From Atrina japonica (lineage: Eukaryota; Mollusca; Bivalvia; Pterioida; Pinnidae), in contig BROG01000951.1 in the NCBI GenBank assembly GCA_030159075.1, positions 93,501-157,500 on the forward strand: a DNA stretch of 64,000 nt, read 5' to 3'. A program made the position numbers and the translations under genes. Under the pieces are notes generated by a model that saw only the letters and a list, made by a program, of their open reading frames with translations, searched no databases and was not told the origin of the DNA. Position 1 is the first letter of the stretch. Each line of letters opens with the position of its first letter. Shown here piece by piece: positions 19,246-30,413 of the stretch.

Positions 19246-20821
19246 ATTCTAGATCACGGCCACAGACAGTGACTTCGTTTCACCAATCAATTTTCACACA
19301 AACTTGACCTCATAATCAAACTTTGACCTTTTATGACCGAATTTGAGACCCGTTCATAAACTACTTAGAAAATTTTCCATGGTTTAAGAATTTGCGACGG
19401 GGTGTGGCATGCCAGCAGAAGACGCTGACTTCTTCCGGACACCTGGTCTTATCCCGTTTGGGATTCGTAATTGTTCTTCATGTTGCGACCATTTGCATTT
19501 GTAATTCGTCGTGTTATAATGGACTTGAGTTTTGATTATTGATTTGTACTTCTTCAATTTTACTTCTAGTTTTGTCCAATATACGTGCTTGCATTGTAGA
19601 CGAACCAATATCACTGTTTTGTAGAATATAACTTATTATAGATATGTATCTGGATATCTGACTTTTATTTCACAACCTGTTTATCACTTTTGTTATTACT
19701 ACATGTATATAAATAAAGCATTATAAAAGTTATTGTTCTTTGTCCATTTACGTCAGGTAGCGAGGAAATGAACCAATTACCTAAATTATAGAAATATTCA
19801 GTGTCTTTGAAAAATTCTGTACAATGTAAAGTGAGTAAGTCTTTGGACTGATACCTTTCACAATTTTTTTCAAAATTCAATATTTTGGAAATTCAGTCTT
19901 TGAACTCTGAATATACTTTAAGACAAGTTTACCTTTTTCGTTCAGAATCTTGTCTGTGTGTGGGTATTTTGTTTTCTTTCCAGAGCCTGTTTATTGATAT
20001 CCCCGCTCCAAAGGGTTTTTACTTGTTGTTTTTACAGCCTTCTGATATTAGATAAAAAGCTTCATGTAGTTTGGCGTTACTAAGAAGTGGTGGCATGTTA
20101 GAGAGTGGTATCCACCGAATGTAACTGAAATCGGACCTAAGCCGCTACAGCCGCCAAACTATTTCAGTAATAGCGATTTCCGGTTTATGTGTTTTCGCAT
20201 TGATCAACAAATATAATGTCACCGGATAAATATTTCAGCGTCTGGGGCGTGTTCGATTATGTCTTATCTTAAATGAAAGGTTATATCTTGCAGACTAAAT
20301 CACAAACAAGATGTGATTCACTTTTGTCATCAGTAACGAAGTCTGATTTAGACGTCCGCAACATACATTTATGAATGCAAAAATACGCAACAATGATCAG
20401 TTGTATCTGAAGGTCTGATGATTGTTATTAGTACTGTCGTGTCAATAGTCAGTTGACATTTACCCGACGTGGAATATTTTGACATTTTTGGTTTGTATTT
20501 TTTTCTTTTAAATCATGCAGTGTTTTTTTCTTTTAAATCATGCAGTGGTATCCAATGTAAACAAACTCAACCTGATATAGTGACGGCTATTAGAAAAGCG
20601 AAAGTCACGTAATACCAGCACGAAAATTCTACAATAATTACGGACAATCAGAGAACGCGAAACTCTGCTATAATCATAGACAAACATGACTGACGTCATC
20701 AGTTTGAAGTCTTATCTGACAGGCACGTGACTTTCAAATTCGCGTAGGGAAAGACCAGTGAGTCACTACCTTCTTTTAAAGAATGATGTGTGACGTAGTA
20801 CAATCCATAAAACTTGACGTG
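19246..20821. other. intergenic, no gene seen
   Basis: A fragment of the TGACCTTGACC-type repeat near 19260-19350, a short inverted repeat TAGTTTGGCG...CGCCAAACTA at about 20068-20162, and a 27-bp direct duplication (TCTTTTAAATCATGCAGTG) near 20498-20548. Confidence 0.5.
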
Positions 20822-21050
20822 ATGGAGTATTGTGAACCCTTTCTTGACCTGGACGAGTTTAAAATTTAGGCGATAAAGCATAACGAAATTAAAACTGGCC
20901 AGACTAATCATTCCTAGTTGTCACCATACATAAGAGAGTATCCAGCGAGGAATAAAACGTTTTTCCTGTGAAGCTTGGCATAACCGAAAAGTAAATAAGT
21001 AGAAACATCCGTATGATAATCGAATGGTCATCCCGCTAAGTGATATTTAT
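20822..21050 (+). repeat. interspersed repeat family A, copy 2
   Basis: GTGAACCCTTTCTTGACCTG, GATAAAGCATAACGAAATTA, ACATAAGAGAGTATCCAGCG and GGCATAACCGAAAAG align with copies 1 and 3 in the same orientation. Confidence 0.8.
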
Positions 21051-21133
21051 TTGTGAATCTGATAAGGCAATAAACCTTTTTTCGAGTTGTTACATTCCGT
21101 TCAGTTTCGAAATATTTGTACTCAGATCACGTG

Positions 21134-21218
21134 ACTTGAAAAGAAAATCGGGCAAGGTCGCTTCTGGTTTCGAAATATTTACATTGACAACATTCGATGC
21201 TATCTTGTTTCAGTTCAT
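21134..21218 (+). repeat. ~85-bp repeat shared with 28777-28860 (inverted)
   Basis: CTTGTTTCAGTTCATC is identical and about three quarters of the flanking 65 bp match without gaps (GGGCAAG, AATATTTACATT, ACATTC). Changes fall at all codon positions, so a DNA repeat is more likely than a shared protein segment. Confidence 0.55.
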
Positions 21219-21825
21219 CAGTAAGATAAATGTTTTCCTTGTTTTGGTGGCACGTGTCGTGGCTTTTTCTGTAGGCTGCTTTTCGAATCAGGGCTAGCAC
21301 TGCAATGTATCCATATTTCTAGGTTATATTCACGACAAAATGCTTGACCGTGAGTTATGCTGCCCGTATTTTCTCCTTTGAAATTGCATAATATTATGAC
21401 GAACCGTAACTGAACGGAACAGCTCGAAAAGGTATATTGTCCCTATTAAACCCGGATTTAATTATCAATATATAAACGTGACACAAGGTGTGAACTGCAT
21501 TTATCGTACTAATTGGATTTGTTTGTTTGCATACCTGTTCCTGGTTCAGGAAAAAAATCTTATTTACTTTTCATTTATAACTAGTACACGCAACATCCTG
21601 CTAGGTCGAAGAAAGATTTCACTTCATCCAAAGAAACTACGCATTACTTCACGTTTGGTTAATATTGAAACATTGGTAAGTATCTGTATGGTTAAGAAAC
21701 AGATTTTTGATATTTTCAACTGTAAAAAATACGAAAATTCTTCATCTCCGTGTAACATTTAAGGCTTTTATTCATTTCAGTAAAACCACAGAGATTATTT
21801 ACTCGCGATATCGATGAAAAAATTA

Positions 21826-21904
<79 letters not shown>

Positions 21905-22024
21905 CTTTCTTTGGGGTTTTTTAATACATTTTATGTATTTTATACATATAAAACTAAATTGGGTAAGCTCTATATATTTGAAACTGTATGTTTTATATCA
22001 TAAATTTGTAGCTTCACTATACAA
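21219..22024. other. upstream region of the micropeptide gene
   Basis: AT-rich; a 94-codon open frame (21478-21762) shows no recognisable domain. Any 5' UTR exon of the micropeptide gene would be expected here or further left. Confidence 0.4.
21831..21901. repeat. (TA)n microsatellite
   Basis: Upstream of micropeptide exon 1. Confidence 0.97.
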
Positions 22025-22117
22025 ATGGACGTGATACTAGACGTTGCCGTGGTAATTTTAGCCTTCTGTGTGGCAGCCATCGCAATACTTACCTTCTGTA
22101 TATGTAAAATGAAAAAG
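22025..22117 (+). CDS. micropeptide exon 1 (membrane segment)
   Basis: ATG in the context ACAAATGG, 31 codons, ending AAAAAG before GTAATG. The hydrophobic stretch is flanked by Asp on the N side and Lys on the C side, a sensible membrane anchor. The exon sits just after a TA repeat and before ATC/ATT repeats. Confidence 0.55.
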
Positions 22118-22238
22118 GTAATGGTCACTCTATATCGATGAATGTCATCATCATCATCAGTATTATCATCATCATCATTATCATCATCATCATCATTATT
22201 ATTATTTGAAATTATCATTATTATTATTATTATTTGAA

Positions 22239-22271
<33 letters not shown>

Positions 22272-22656
22272 TGAAATTATCATTTTTAACATCATCATCA
22301 GTATGAATCGATCAAGTGTCAGTCACCCACTTCGTCTTACTCTAACGAATGCTTAAAAATCTGGGTTTACTTAGTGTAACTGGGTGTTATTTTGGGGTTC
22401 TGGTTTGTAGCTAGCCAATAGTTTACCCAAGCAATTGAAAATATATGAATAAAAGTATTTCTTCTTGTTGGATTCAAGTTAGCAATTTTGCTTAATTCAA
22501 TATCTGATAAAGTATGATGAGTTGTTAAGTATGATTTAAAATATAGGCTAAATGTTTGTATGAAGTCAAAAGCAATATTTATAATATGTTTTATCCACTT
22601 ATTTCTGCGCAAGTATTTGACCTAGTTGGAACAATTTGGCCAACTGGACAGAAAGG

Positions 22657-22736
<80 letters not shown>

Positions 22737-23142
22737 TTCCCCAGTCATCAGAAAATGCCGTTTAAATTATGCATGTTATTTCAAATAATAAAAAGAATCT
22801 GTCACAATTTTCCATTCATATAACATATATGATACCCGTTTTGAATTTTCAATTTGTGCTCGCCAAAATGCTGGCAAAAAGGAAAATTCAAAACTCGTAA
22901 TGCTATCATAATGTGATATGAATGGAAACTCATGACAAATCCTAAATATCCGACACATTCTTCTGGTGATAGCTTGGATAATATATCACAAAGCAGATTG
23001 TGATATAAACACATTTTCGAACATTTTATTATGATTAAATGAACTGCATGTTTTAAATATAGATCATTATACTGAATTTTGAAAATAGGAAACTACTTCA
23101 CAATTATATGTACATGTATCTGAATTCATATTATGTTTGTAT

Positions 23143-23191
<49 letters not shown>

Positions 23192-24021
23192 CTGCATGCA
23201 AATTAAAACTTGTAATATAAAAACACGTCATGCTGTCACTTTCGAACATAGAAGGAGTGTGTTTAACACCTGTATTAATTATTCCAGTTATTTAAATGTG
23301 AAATGCACTGTTACTCGGATCCTGTTGCTGGCATCAATGATTAGATAAGTTCAATAATTTAGAGTAGCGACTAGTTAAATATCAGACAATGTCAGGTTGC
23401 GGAACAGGATCTATATTTTGACTACAGCATAACCGAGGCAAAAACAAAATGTTCAAGACGATCGTTTCTGTACTTAAATGTTGATTGAAATGCTTTATAG
23501 ATAAAAAAAAACCTCCAACGAATAAATCTTATGGGGATTAAGGAGACAGTATACAATTCTTTTGAACACTGGACAATCACGGACATGTGAAAATGTAGAG
23601 ATGGGATCAGGTGCAACGGAGGAGTAAGCATCCCCTGTCAACTTCAAATAAAATAAATATTATAGACATATTTTTACAAAAAGGGGACCAAAACAAATGC
23701 ATCGGTTGAGCTCAAATTAAAAATAAATATAGAGTTTCGAAATAAAAAGTGGTATCATACAAGGCTAAAATAACCTAAATATATTCCCAAATCCATCCAA
23801 GAATAATCACTGTAGAAGTTTTAGAATTTAAATGTTGCTTTCCATTCAAAATATTACTTTAGAATAAAATAATCAGCAGGTATCGAAATACCAGCTACTG
23901 GGTTTATATATACCCTCGGGTACTCAAATGGTCAATCAGCAGTGGCAACGTTTCATTGGTTAGCCAAAAAAGGAAAGCCGAAATCATTACGGTTGTCGTA
24001 GAGTTTGTTGTGTGTATGTGC

Positions 24022-24052
<31 letters not shown>

Positions 24053-24208
24053 TGTGTGTAATTAATATCTATGTTTTGTTTTATTTATATTTCCTAGAAG
24101 AGTAACTACAAAAATACAAAGGTACTGCTGCCAGAAATTATTCCTGTTTCTTTGAAAAATAAACACGACAGTCAAGATGAAATGGATACTTCTAGAATCC
24201 AGCTATGA
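22025..24208 (+). CDS. putative 67-aa single-pass membrane micropeptide (two exons)
   Basis: Exon 1 (22025-22117) and exon 2 (24098-24208) join in phase 0 across a GTAATG...TTCCTAG intron. Residues 3-27 are strongly hydrophobic (VILDVAVVILAFCVAAIAI, then LTFCIC). The Lys-rich stop-transfer KMKKK follows, then a polar tail of about 35 residues ending in RIQL. With no cleavable signal, the short N-terminus would face out and the tail the cytosol. An in-frame stop lies just upstream of the ATG. AATAAA occurs at 24473, 265 nt after the stop. A possible acceptor (AAATTTGTAG) precedes the ATG, so a 5' UTR exon upstream is likely. I do not recognise the protein; it could also be part of a longer gene. 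Function unknown. Confidence 0.55.
22143..22270. repeat. (ATC)n/(ATT)n microsatellite
   Basis: Triplet runs broken by three ATTTGAAATT units, at the start of the micropeptide intron. Confidence 0.95.
22659..22733. repeat. (TA)n microsatellite
   Basis: In the micropeptide intron. Tyr/Ile open frames here are artefacts. Confidence 0.97.
23144..23187. repeat. (GT)n microsatellite
   Basis: In the micropeptide intron. Confidence 0.97.
23590..23645 (-). repeat. interspersed repeat family B, inverted fragment
   Basis: GGGATCAGGTGCAACGGAGG and AGTAAGCATCCCCTGTCAAC on the plus strand. It lies in the intron of the micropeptide gene. Confidence 0.7.
23740..23955 (+). repeat. interspersed repeat family D, copy 1
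   Basis: TATTACTTTAGAATAAAATA, ATCAGCAGGTATCGAAATAC and CAGCTACTGGGTTTATATAT also occur, inverted and diverged, at 25330-25500. Confidence 0.6.
24008..24060. repeat. (GT)n-(CG)n-(GT)n microsatellite
   Basis: TGTGTATG then eight CG units then GT units, a potential Z-DNA-forming run 37 bp before micropeptide exon 2. Confidence 0.95.
24098..24208 (+). CDS. micropeptide exon 2 (cytosolic tail, stop)
   Basis: Acceptor TATTTCCTAG with a pyrimidine-rich tract, then 36 codons and TGA at 24206. Encodes KSNYKNTKVLLPEIIPVSLK followed by an acidic, polar end. Open only in the frame that exon 1 delivers. Confidence 0.55.
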   Translation, partial: KSNYKNTKVLLPEIIPVSLKNKHDSQDEMDTSRIQL

Positions 24209-24472
24209 CAGGGAATGAAAGAAATGAAAAGGAATGTTTGAAATCCAATATTCATTTGACAATCGTTGACATACATGTAAATTTATGCTGTTATAAAATG
24301 CAGGAAAATGTGTTTACTTTTGTAGCTGTCCCACAACATCGCGATAAGTTTTAAAAGTAAATCAAAGTTTATATCGACTGTTTTCATATATTATTATAGA
24401 TTGTTTTAAGGGTCCAAATAATGCCATATGAGACTACATAATTTATATTGACCGAAGCGTTTATTAATTATT

Positions 24473-24478
24473 AATAAA
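24473..24478 (+). terminator. AATAAA polyadenylation signal candidate
   Basis: The first AATAAA downstream of the micropeptide stop that lies in ordinary (non-microsatellite) sequence. The position is plausible for a 3' UTR of about 280 nt; consensus only. Confidence 0.35.
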
Positions 24479-24954
24479 GTATAAAAAATGTGTATTTTTG
24501 TTGTTATAAATTTGTTTTATGCTATATGTTACAGATGTCTTCATTTATTTACTATTTGTCTGAAAGCCATCGTCATTTGCTAAATTTTGAATTGAATATT
24601 TAGAAAATAAAATTGGAAAGTGTGCACATCATAATGTTTCTTTCACATTTTCGATAAAAAGGTTAGCAAATGATTTCATTTTGATGTATACAACATATAA
24701 AAATTAAAACATATAACGTTGGTAAACGTATACATACCAAATAATATTAGATTCTAGTCTTATTGCTTTACCGTTAGACTTCATCCGTGATTTTGTCATT
24801 GAATGAAAGCAAAATTTTTAGCTATACAACACGAGTTGTCTTTCTTGGTTTATCTTCTGTATAAATGTTTGTCTTTTGTTCTCAAATTATTATTACATAT
24901 TATCTACGAGTTATCGTTCTTACCACCTATTGGGTCGATTTGCATACCACTTTC

Positions 24955-25175
24955 TTCCCCGGTGACCTAGAGCGTAGTACCCGAGGCCTTGCTCACACAT
25001 CGGAAGATTTCGAGTTCCAGGTTAGGTCAGCCAATAGTCAGTACGAGCTTGAGTCCTAGCTTATTTTTGTAACAGTTTTCCAGTTTACTTTGGAAGATCG
25101 GTGGTCTTTTCCCGGGAAGCCCCTTTCCCCCTCTAAAATAATAAAACTGACCGCCACAAAACATAACAAAAACTG
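24955..25175 (+). mobile_element. SINE family 2 copy, degenerate
   Basis: A degenerate tRNA-like head (GGTGACCTAGAGCGTAGTAC, ATTTCGAGTTCCAGG) is followed by CCAGTTTACTTTGGAAGATC, GGTGGTCTTTTCCCGGGAAG and ACTGACCGCCACAAAACATA. Confidence 0.65.
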
Positions 25176-25227
25176 AACAATCTTAATATGTTGAAAAAAT
25201 GAAATTGATGATTATACTGGTCACTAG

Positions 25228-25610
25228 AAAATACATATACATTTTAAATTGGAGCTCAACTGATGAAGTCTATTTGACAGAAACGATCGTCTTGAGCATT
25301 ATAACTTTGGTATTATGTTTATAATATTTATAACCACTATGTCGCTGCCACTGCTAGTGGACCGTTGGAGTCCCCGATGGTCTACATAAACCTAGTACCT
25401 GGTATTTCGGTACCAGCTGATAATCTTATACTAAAGTAATATATTACACTGATAACACCATTTAAATTCCAAATCCTTCAAGTATGAAACCACTTTCGCT
25501 CTAGAAAATACATATACATTTTAAATTGGAGCTCAACTGATGAAGTCTAATTGACAGAAGCGATCGTCTTGAGCATTATAACTTTGATTTCAGTAAATAG
25601 AACAATCTTA
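25228..25610. repeat. direct duplication around an inverted family D copy
   Basis: 25228-25310 and 25501-25588 are near-identical (CTAGAAAATACATATACATT, TGGAGCTCAACTGATGAAGT, CGATCGTCTTGAGCATTATA), period 273 bp. Between them 25330-25500 is the reverse of the 23.74-kb repeat. Confidence 0.75.
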
Positions 25611-25664
25611 AAATGTTGAAATAATGAAATTGATGTTCTCAATACAGAATAATTATCTTGCATA

Positions 25665-25976
25665 TTAAATGGGCATTACCTTTGTTTACCAAGTTAAGAA
25701 TTTCATTTTTTTCTACTTTTACTACTTGTACTTGATATACAATAACAAATAAGAGCTATACACAGGCATAGAAAGTCATATTCCTATATACATGTATTTT
25801 ATGAAATATTGTCAGCTCCAATGTGATATGCAAAATATACAAGCAGTAAGGTTAAATTAATCAATTGCAAGCAATTTTAACACTTCAGCAATCGTTATTG
25901 TATAAGTACATGTAGTAAAAAGGGACGAAAATTTAGGGAAAAAAGAAACACACAAACAGCTAATGCCATTTTTATG
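25665..25976. mobile_element. MITE family E copy
   Basis: Starts TAAATGGGCATTACCTTTGT and ends AACAGCTAATGCCATTTTTA. The interior has TTAATCAATTGCAAGCAATT and a GTATAAGTACATGTAGTAAA stretch as in the 51.6-kb copy. Confidence 0.6.
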
Positions 25977-26068
25977 CAGGTATTGAATGTTATATGTTAT
26001 ACAATGCTGATTAAATACATTTTATGTTCACCAATAATTCAGTACTAATTTAGTTTAATAATTCTCAA

Positions 26069-26243
26069 TAGACCCTTTCACGATTATTTCGGTCCTGTAA
26101 CTTTGACGGAATAAATGATACAGATTCCCGGAAAATGACGTCAAAAAACAATCAGTTACTATAACGACGTCTATATTTTTGCGGGTATCTGTATCATTTA
26201 TTCCCTCAAAGTTGCAGGACCGCAGTTATCGTGAAAGGGTCTA
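26069..26243. mobile_element. foldback MITE 1, 175 bp, TA target duplication
   Basis: The element reads TAGACCCTTTCACGAT inward from the left, and the same from the right on the opposite strand. Pairing extends for about 60 bp per arm, through CGGTCCTG, AACTTTGA and ATAAATGATACAGAT. TA flanks both ends. No coding capacity. Confidence 0.85.
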
Positions 26244-26465
26244 TAACGGGACTAATTCATGTACCACGTGATGACCGATAACGTTTGTGCGGTACCAGTA
26301 TCTCCAATGGTGATGGAACGTAACTCAAGGAAATCTACATAATCTTCCCGCTGAAATGACGTTACCGCGGGATATCGTCTGCTAGCGTCATTCCATCACT
26401 AATAGAAACAATAGTCCCGCACAAACGTTATCGGGTATCACGTGGTACGTGAATTAGTTCCATTA
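26244..26465. mobile_element. foldback MITE 2, about 220 bp, abutting MITE 1
   Basis: The left arm ACGGGACTAATTCATGTACC pairs with the right arm, whose reverse complement is ATGGAACTAATTCACGTACC. Pairing continues through ACGTGAT and GATAACGTTTGTGCGG, about 45 bp per arm. TA lies at 26244-26245 and 26464-26465. No spacer separates it from MITE 1. Confidence 0.8.
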
Positions 26466-28776
26466 TTGGCGCATTCATGAAATAACAGGACAAATGTCTT
26501 TTAAGATATCTTTCATCTGTATATGTCTACTGTCATGAAAAGCTTCATCAGTTGCCTATTACCAATGGTGAAGCTAGTCCAAAATAATCTTGATGCTTTT
26601 TATCAAGGCTGAAGGCAACAAAGGTTGTAGGGTCTCTGGTTAGGCGAAACAACCGGAACCTGCGCGAATGTAAATTGACCACTGATACGTTTACATAAAT
26701 TGCCAATCTCATACACAAAGGTGTAGGTCCTTCATAAATCTGCCTGTCAACGACTAAATTGCAGTCCCAAAACATGTGATAATGTAGCCAACATAATGGA
26801 TATAAAATCCATATTTCTTAAAATAGGGATACTTTTTTATAAAAAATATAGTCCCTATTTGTGTGTGGTCATAAAAAGTATTTTCGCTAAAAGTATATAC
26901 TCAAAGAGTATTTTATTTTATGTTCTAAATTGTGGATATATGCAAAACAGAATCTTGAAAAATCCAGACGTAGACATAGATTGATCGAGAGTGCAAGGGC
27001 CGACAACTCTGTGTAAGATATTGAGAAATTGACTAGTATAAAAATAACACTTTCTCTCTTTTTTTTCCCTCAGTATCAGAATATCATTGTTAGGTAAATT
27101 AAAGATGTGGGTGTTTTTTGGCATCCAAGGGCACATAACAACAGTTCATTTATAAACTCTCCTTTACAAATCCGTCATCCGAGTGATAAATATAATAGTG
27201 TATTTGTTGTCCATTCTGAGATTGCAGTTTTACAAATAAAAGAAAATATCTAGACGACCGTGTTCACATTGATAATCGTATAGCTCTAATAATTATACAT
27301 TTGTATATATAAAGAACACAGCTTCGGGTTGACAATCCGACCTCAATGCACTTACTTACCTTTTTAAGATATACTTGTCATTTCAGTAAAAAAAGAATAC
27401 ATATAATGGTCATTATTTTGTTGTATAGTCGCCATGAATACAGACGGTCACCGAAATCTTAAAGCTGGCCTTGGCGTTCACTGGTAAATATTTTATTAAA
27501 AGAATAATTACATACATATTTTCTGCATCTATTTTCTAATTATGGTACACAACTGTGTAATAACTAAAAGAACTAGCAAAACGTGAGGAAGTCGGTATAA
27601 CAATTATCTCGACATTTCGAGTGTCTTAAATCAAATTTCGAGATACATGTATCTTAAAATTTCGAGAAAATAAGTCTTGAACGCGGGCACAGCTCCTTGT
27701 TTTACAAATGCGGGAAAAGCATTCATTGGGAGTATATTCGCTCTCATAAGAGTAACACCTGTCTGGCAAAATGACGGTTTAAATGTGTCGTCCGACAAAA
27801 TTATGACCATAAAAAGTCTCTAAAACTTTTGATTTGAATACATTTTGGGAAAGAATAACTCGTGAAAGGTTAGGTTGACGTGATCCATCTTCGGCCATGT
27901 TGGCTAGATCATTATTAGGCTCTACAGTGCAGTTTTTTCCACAGTCCTGTCATATTTTATGTTATTTACACGTCTTATCCATGAGTTCGCTTTGTACTCT
28001 CTAATATATATTTTAATTCTATGAAAAATTTCCTTTAAAAATCCCTCTGCATTGAAAATATATGCATCAGTTTGATTGATCTATGCGCTTAGTTTACAGC
28101 TAGCTTTCACTGACTTCTCGTCGTAACGTCGATAAACATGAAGGGTTTATAACTTTATTTTTACTGCCGCGATCCGTATGATAAAATCCGGATTAAACAA
28201 TATAACTTCCGGTTTTGTCCGTTTCTGTCCTTTCTTGCTTTATCGATACCGAATAAAATCGGCGTGAGTTTTCGGAAACTCTTGATTTATCTATTTCTCA
28301 TTAAAAGTTGAATTGAATGGATTTCTAAATTAAAAAAAATAAATAGGAGATGTCAGCATAATTTTGTATCTCTTTTTTCATTTCTGTTGCCTTACAGTAC
28401 TTCTTTCCAGGTATTTAAAATAAATAATGACTTGTTTTAAAACACGATCTTTGAATGTTTATGGATCACTGGATTTCTGCAATGCATTTTATATCCGGGT
28501 TACTTCTTTCAGATTATCATAAATTCCATTTCTTTATCTGTCCGTTCAATTATAGCTGATTTATATATAGGCCAATGTTTTATTGTCCATTTCCGTCTTG
28601 GCTCGTCATAATAGTATACACCTTCAAAAACAAGCTAGGACAGCATCACTTCCGTTTAAGCAGTTTATCGTATTGACAACCTGGAAACTGGAATTTATGC
28701 AGTAAAAGGTGCCGAGAAACCCACATAAAAGTTATTGCACTTGTCACCTTTACAAGACAGAATATTAATTTAAACT
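26466..28776. other. intergenic, no gene seen
   Basis: Apart from the repeat at 26938-27040, AT-rich. A possible tiny exon at about 27430-27480 (ATG in CGCCATGAAT, followed by GTAAAT) has no supporting partner. Confidence 0.5.
26938..27040 (+). repeat. interspersed repeat shared with 40.82-41.26 kb
   Basis: AGACGTAGACATAGATTGAT and GGGCCGACAACTCTGTGTAA recur at 40.88-40.93 kb (GAGACGTTGACGGAGATTTT, GACCGACAACTCTGTGTACG), where a SINE has split the copy. Confidence 0.55.
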
Positions 28777-28869
28777 TTATACCTCGCAGATGAACTGAAA
28801 CAAGATATTACTGAATGTCGTAAATGTATATATTATGAAATCGAAAGTAACTTTGCCCAACTTTCCGTT

Positions 28870-30413
28870 GAAATCAGCAGAAGGATAAATCTGTCGCTGA
28901 AAGGGGACCTGTGGTCCCTCGAAAATAGTACAGACGAATGCGTAGTAATTTATATATACATACAACCTCTTCTGTTTGGAGGTAATAATTATAGGGGACC
29001 AGAGGTAACCCAATGTCATTTCTATAAGTATGTGTCTATAGGGGACCAGAGGTAACCCAATGTCATATCTATAGGTATATATCTATAGGGGACCAGAGGT
29101 AACCCAATGTTATATCTATAGAGGACCAGAGGTAACCCAATGTCATTTCTATAGGTATGTGTCTATAGGGGACCAGAGGTAACCCAATGTCATATCTATA
29201 GGTATGTATCTATAGGGGACCAGAGGTAAGCCAATGTTATATCTGTAGGTATATATCTATAGGGGACCAGAGGTAACCCAATGTCATTTCTATAGGTATG
29301 TGTCTATAGGGGACCAGAGGTAACCCAATGTCATTTCTATAGGTATGTGTCTATAGGGGACCAGAGGTAACCCAATGTCATATCTATAGGGGACCAGAGG
29401 TAACCCAATGTTATATCTATAGGGGACCAGAGGTAAGCCAATGTCATATCTATAGGGGACCAGAGGTAACCCAATGTTATATCTATAGGGGACCAGAGGT
29501 AACCCAATGTCATATCTATAATATGTATCTATAGGGGACCAGAGGTAAGCCAATGTTATATCTATAGGTATATATCTATAGGGGACCAGAGGTAACCCAA
29601 TGTTATATCTATAGGGCACCAGAGGTAAGCCAATGTTATATCTATAGGTATATATCTATAGGGGACTAGAGGTAACCCAATGTTATATCTATAGGGGACC
29701 AGAGGTAAGCCAATGTTATATCTATAGGTATACATCTATAGGGGACCAGAGGTAACCCAATGTTATATCTATAGGGGACCAGAGGTAACCCAATGTCATT
29801 TCTATAGGTATGTGTCTATAGGGGACCAGAGGTAACCCAATGTCATATCTATAGGGGACCAGAGGTAACCCAATGTTATATCTATGGGGGACCAGAGGTA
29901 ACCCAATGTCATATCTATAATATGTATCTATAGGGGACCAGAGGTAAGCCAATGTTATATCTATAGGTATATATCTATAGGGGACCAGAGGTAACCCAAT
30001 GTTATATCTATAGTGGACCAGAGGTAACCCAATTTACTAACTTTATATATGTTCGATAGGAGACCAGGAGTAACCCAATGTTCAAATCTCCCGCTTCTCG
30101 ATATTTCATTAAAACTTGTGTGTGTAACCTTTTCCTCTATTTTACTTCCCTGATAACAAATATAATTTGACTGTTCATTTAGTAACATGATTCTTTCATT
30201 GTATAGAATATATAATAAGTACCAACGTCTTTAATAAATTATTATAACTATCTTTTCAAAACATTAATATTATATTTAATCTTACTTTCATTTTATGGTT
30301 TCCGGAAGTGTTGAACTATTTTTATTTGCGTAGACGAACGACATTTGTGTGTGATATCAGGGGGACCAGAGGTCCCCATTGAGCGACAGATTTATCCTTC
30401 TGCTTGAAATCAC
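28870..30413. mobile_element. element with ~50-bp inverted ends enclosing a minisatellite
   Basis: 28870-28919 and 30359-30413 are inverted copies sharing AGAAGGATAAATCTGTCGCT and a GGGGACC-nnn-GGTCCC palindrome. Between them lies a tandem array of a GGGGACCAGAGGTAACCC-containing unit. The layout resembles non-autonomous elements with tandem cores, as known in bivalves ('pearl'-like). The outer edges are not certain, since similarity to 21134-21215 extends left to about 28777. Confidence 0.6.
28991..30082. repeat. minisatellite, ~33-bp unit with optional ~17-bp linker, ~26 copies
   Basis: The core unit is GGGGACCAGAGGTAACCC plus AATGTYATATCTATA. Some copies add an extra TAGGTATRTRTCTA spacer, giving periods of about 33 and 47-50. 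A few copies have AAGCC for AACCC. The minus-strand open frames over it (repeating GLPLVPYRY) are a by-product of the period, not genes. The last copies, up to 30082, are degenerate. Confidence 0.95.

Noticed and set aside
25228..25588. LTR retrotransposon suggested by 88-bp direct repeats
   Set aside because: Repeats are too short, there is no primer-binding site, polypurine tract or coding sequence, and the centre is another repeat in reverse.
27430..27483. Tiny exon with ATG and GTAAAT
   Set aside because: In frame it also reaches TAA at the donor; no partner exon with matching phase was found.
28777..29019. Shared protein segment between 21134-21215 and 28777-28860 (GKV...TTF..ILFQFI)
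   Set aside because: DNA similarity is as strong at third as at first and second codon positions and the frames do not extend; a shared DNA repeat explains it.
29290..30188. Open frames with repeating GLPLVPYRY
   Set aside because: They follow the period of the GGGGACC minisatellite, whose unit length happens to keep a frame open; no start context, no non-repeat coding sequence.
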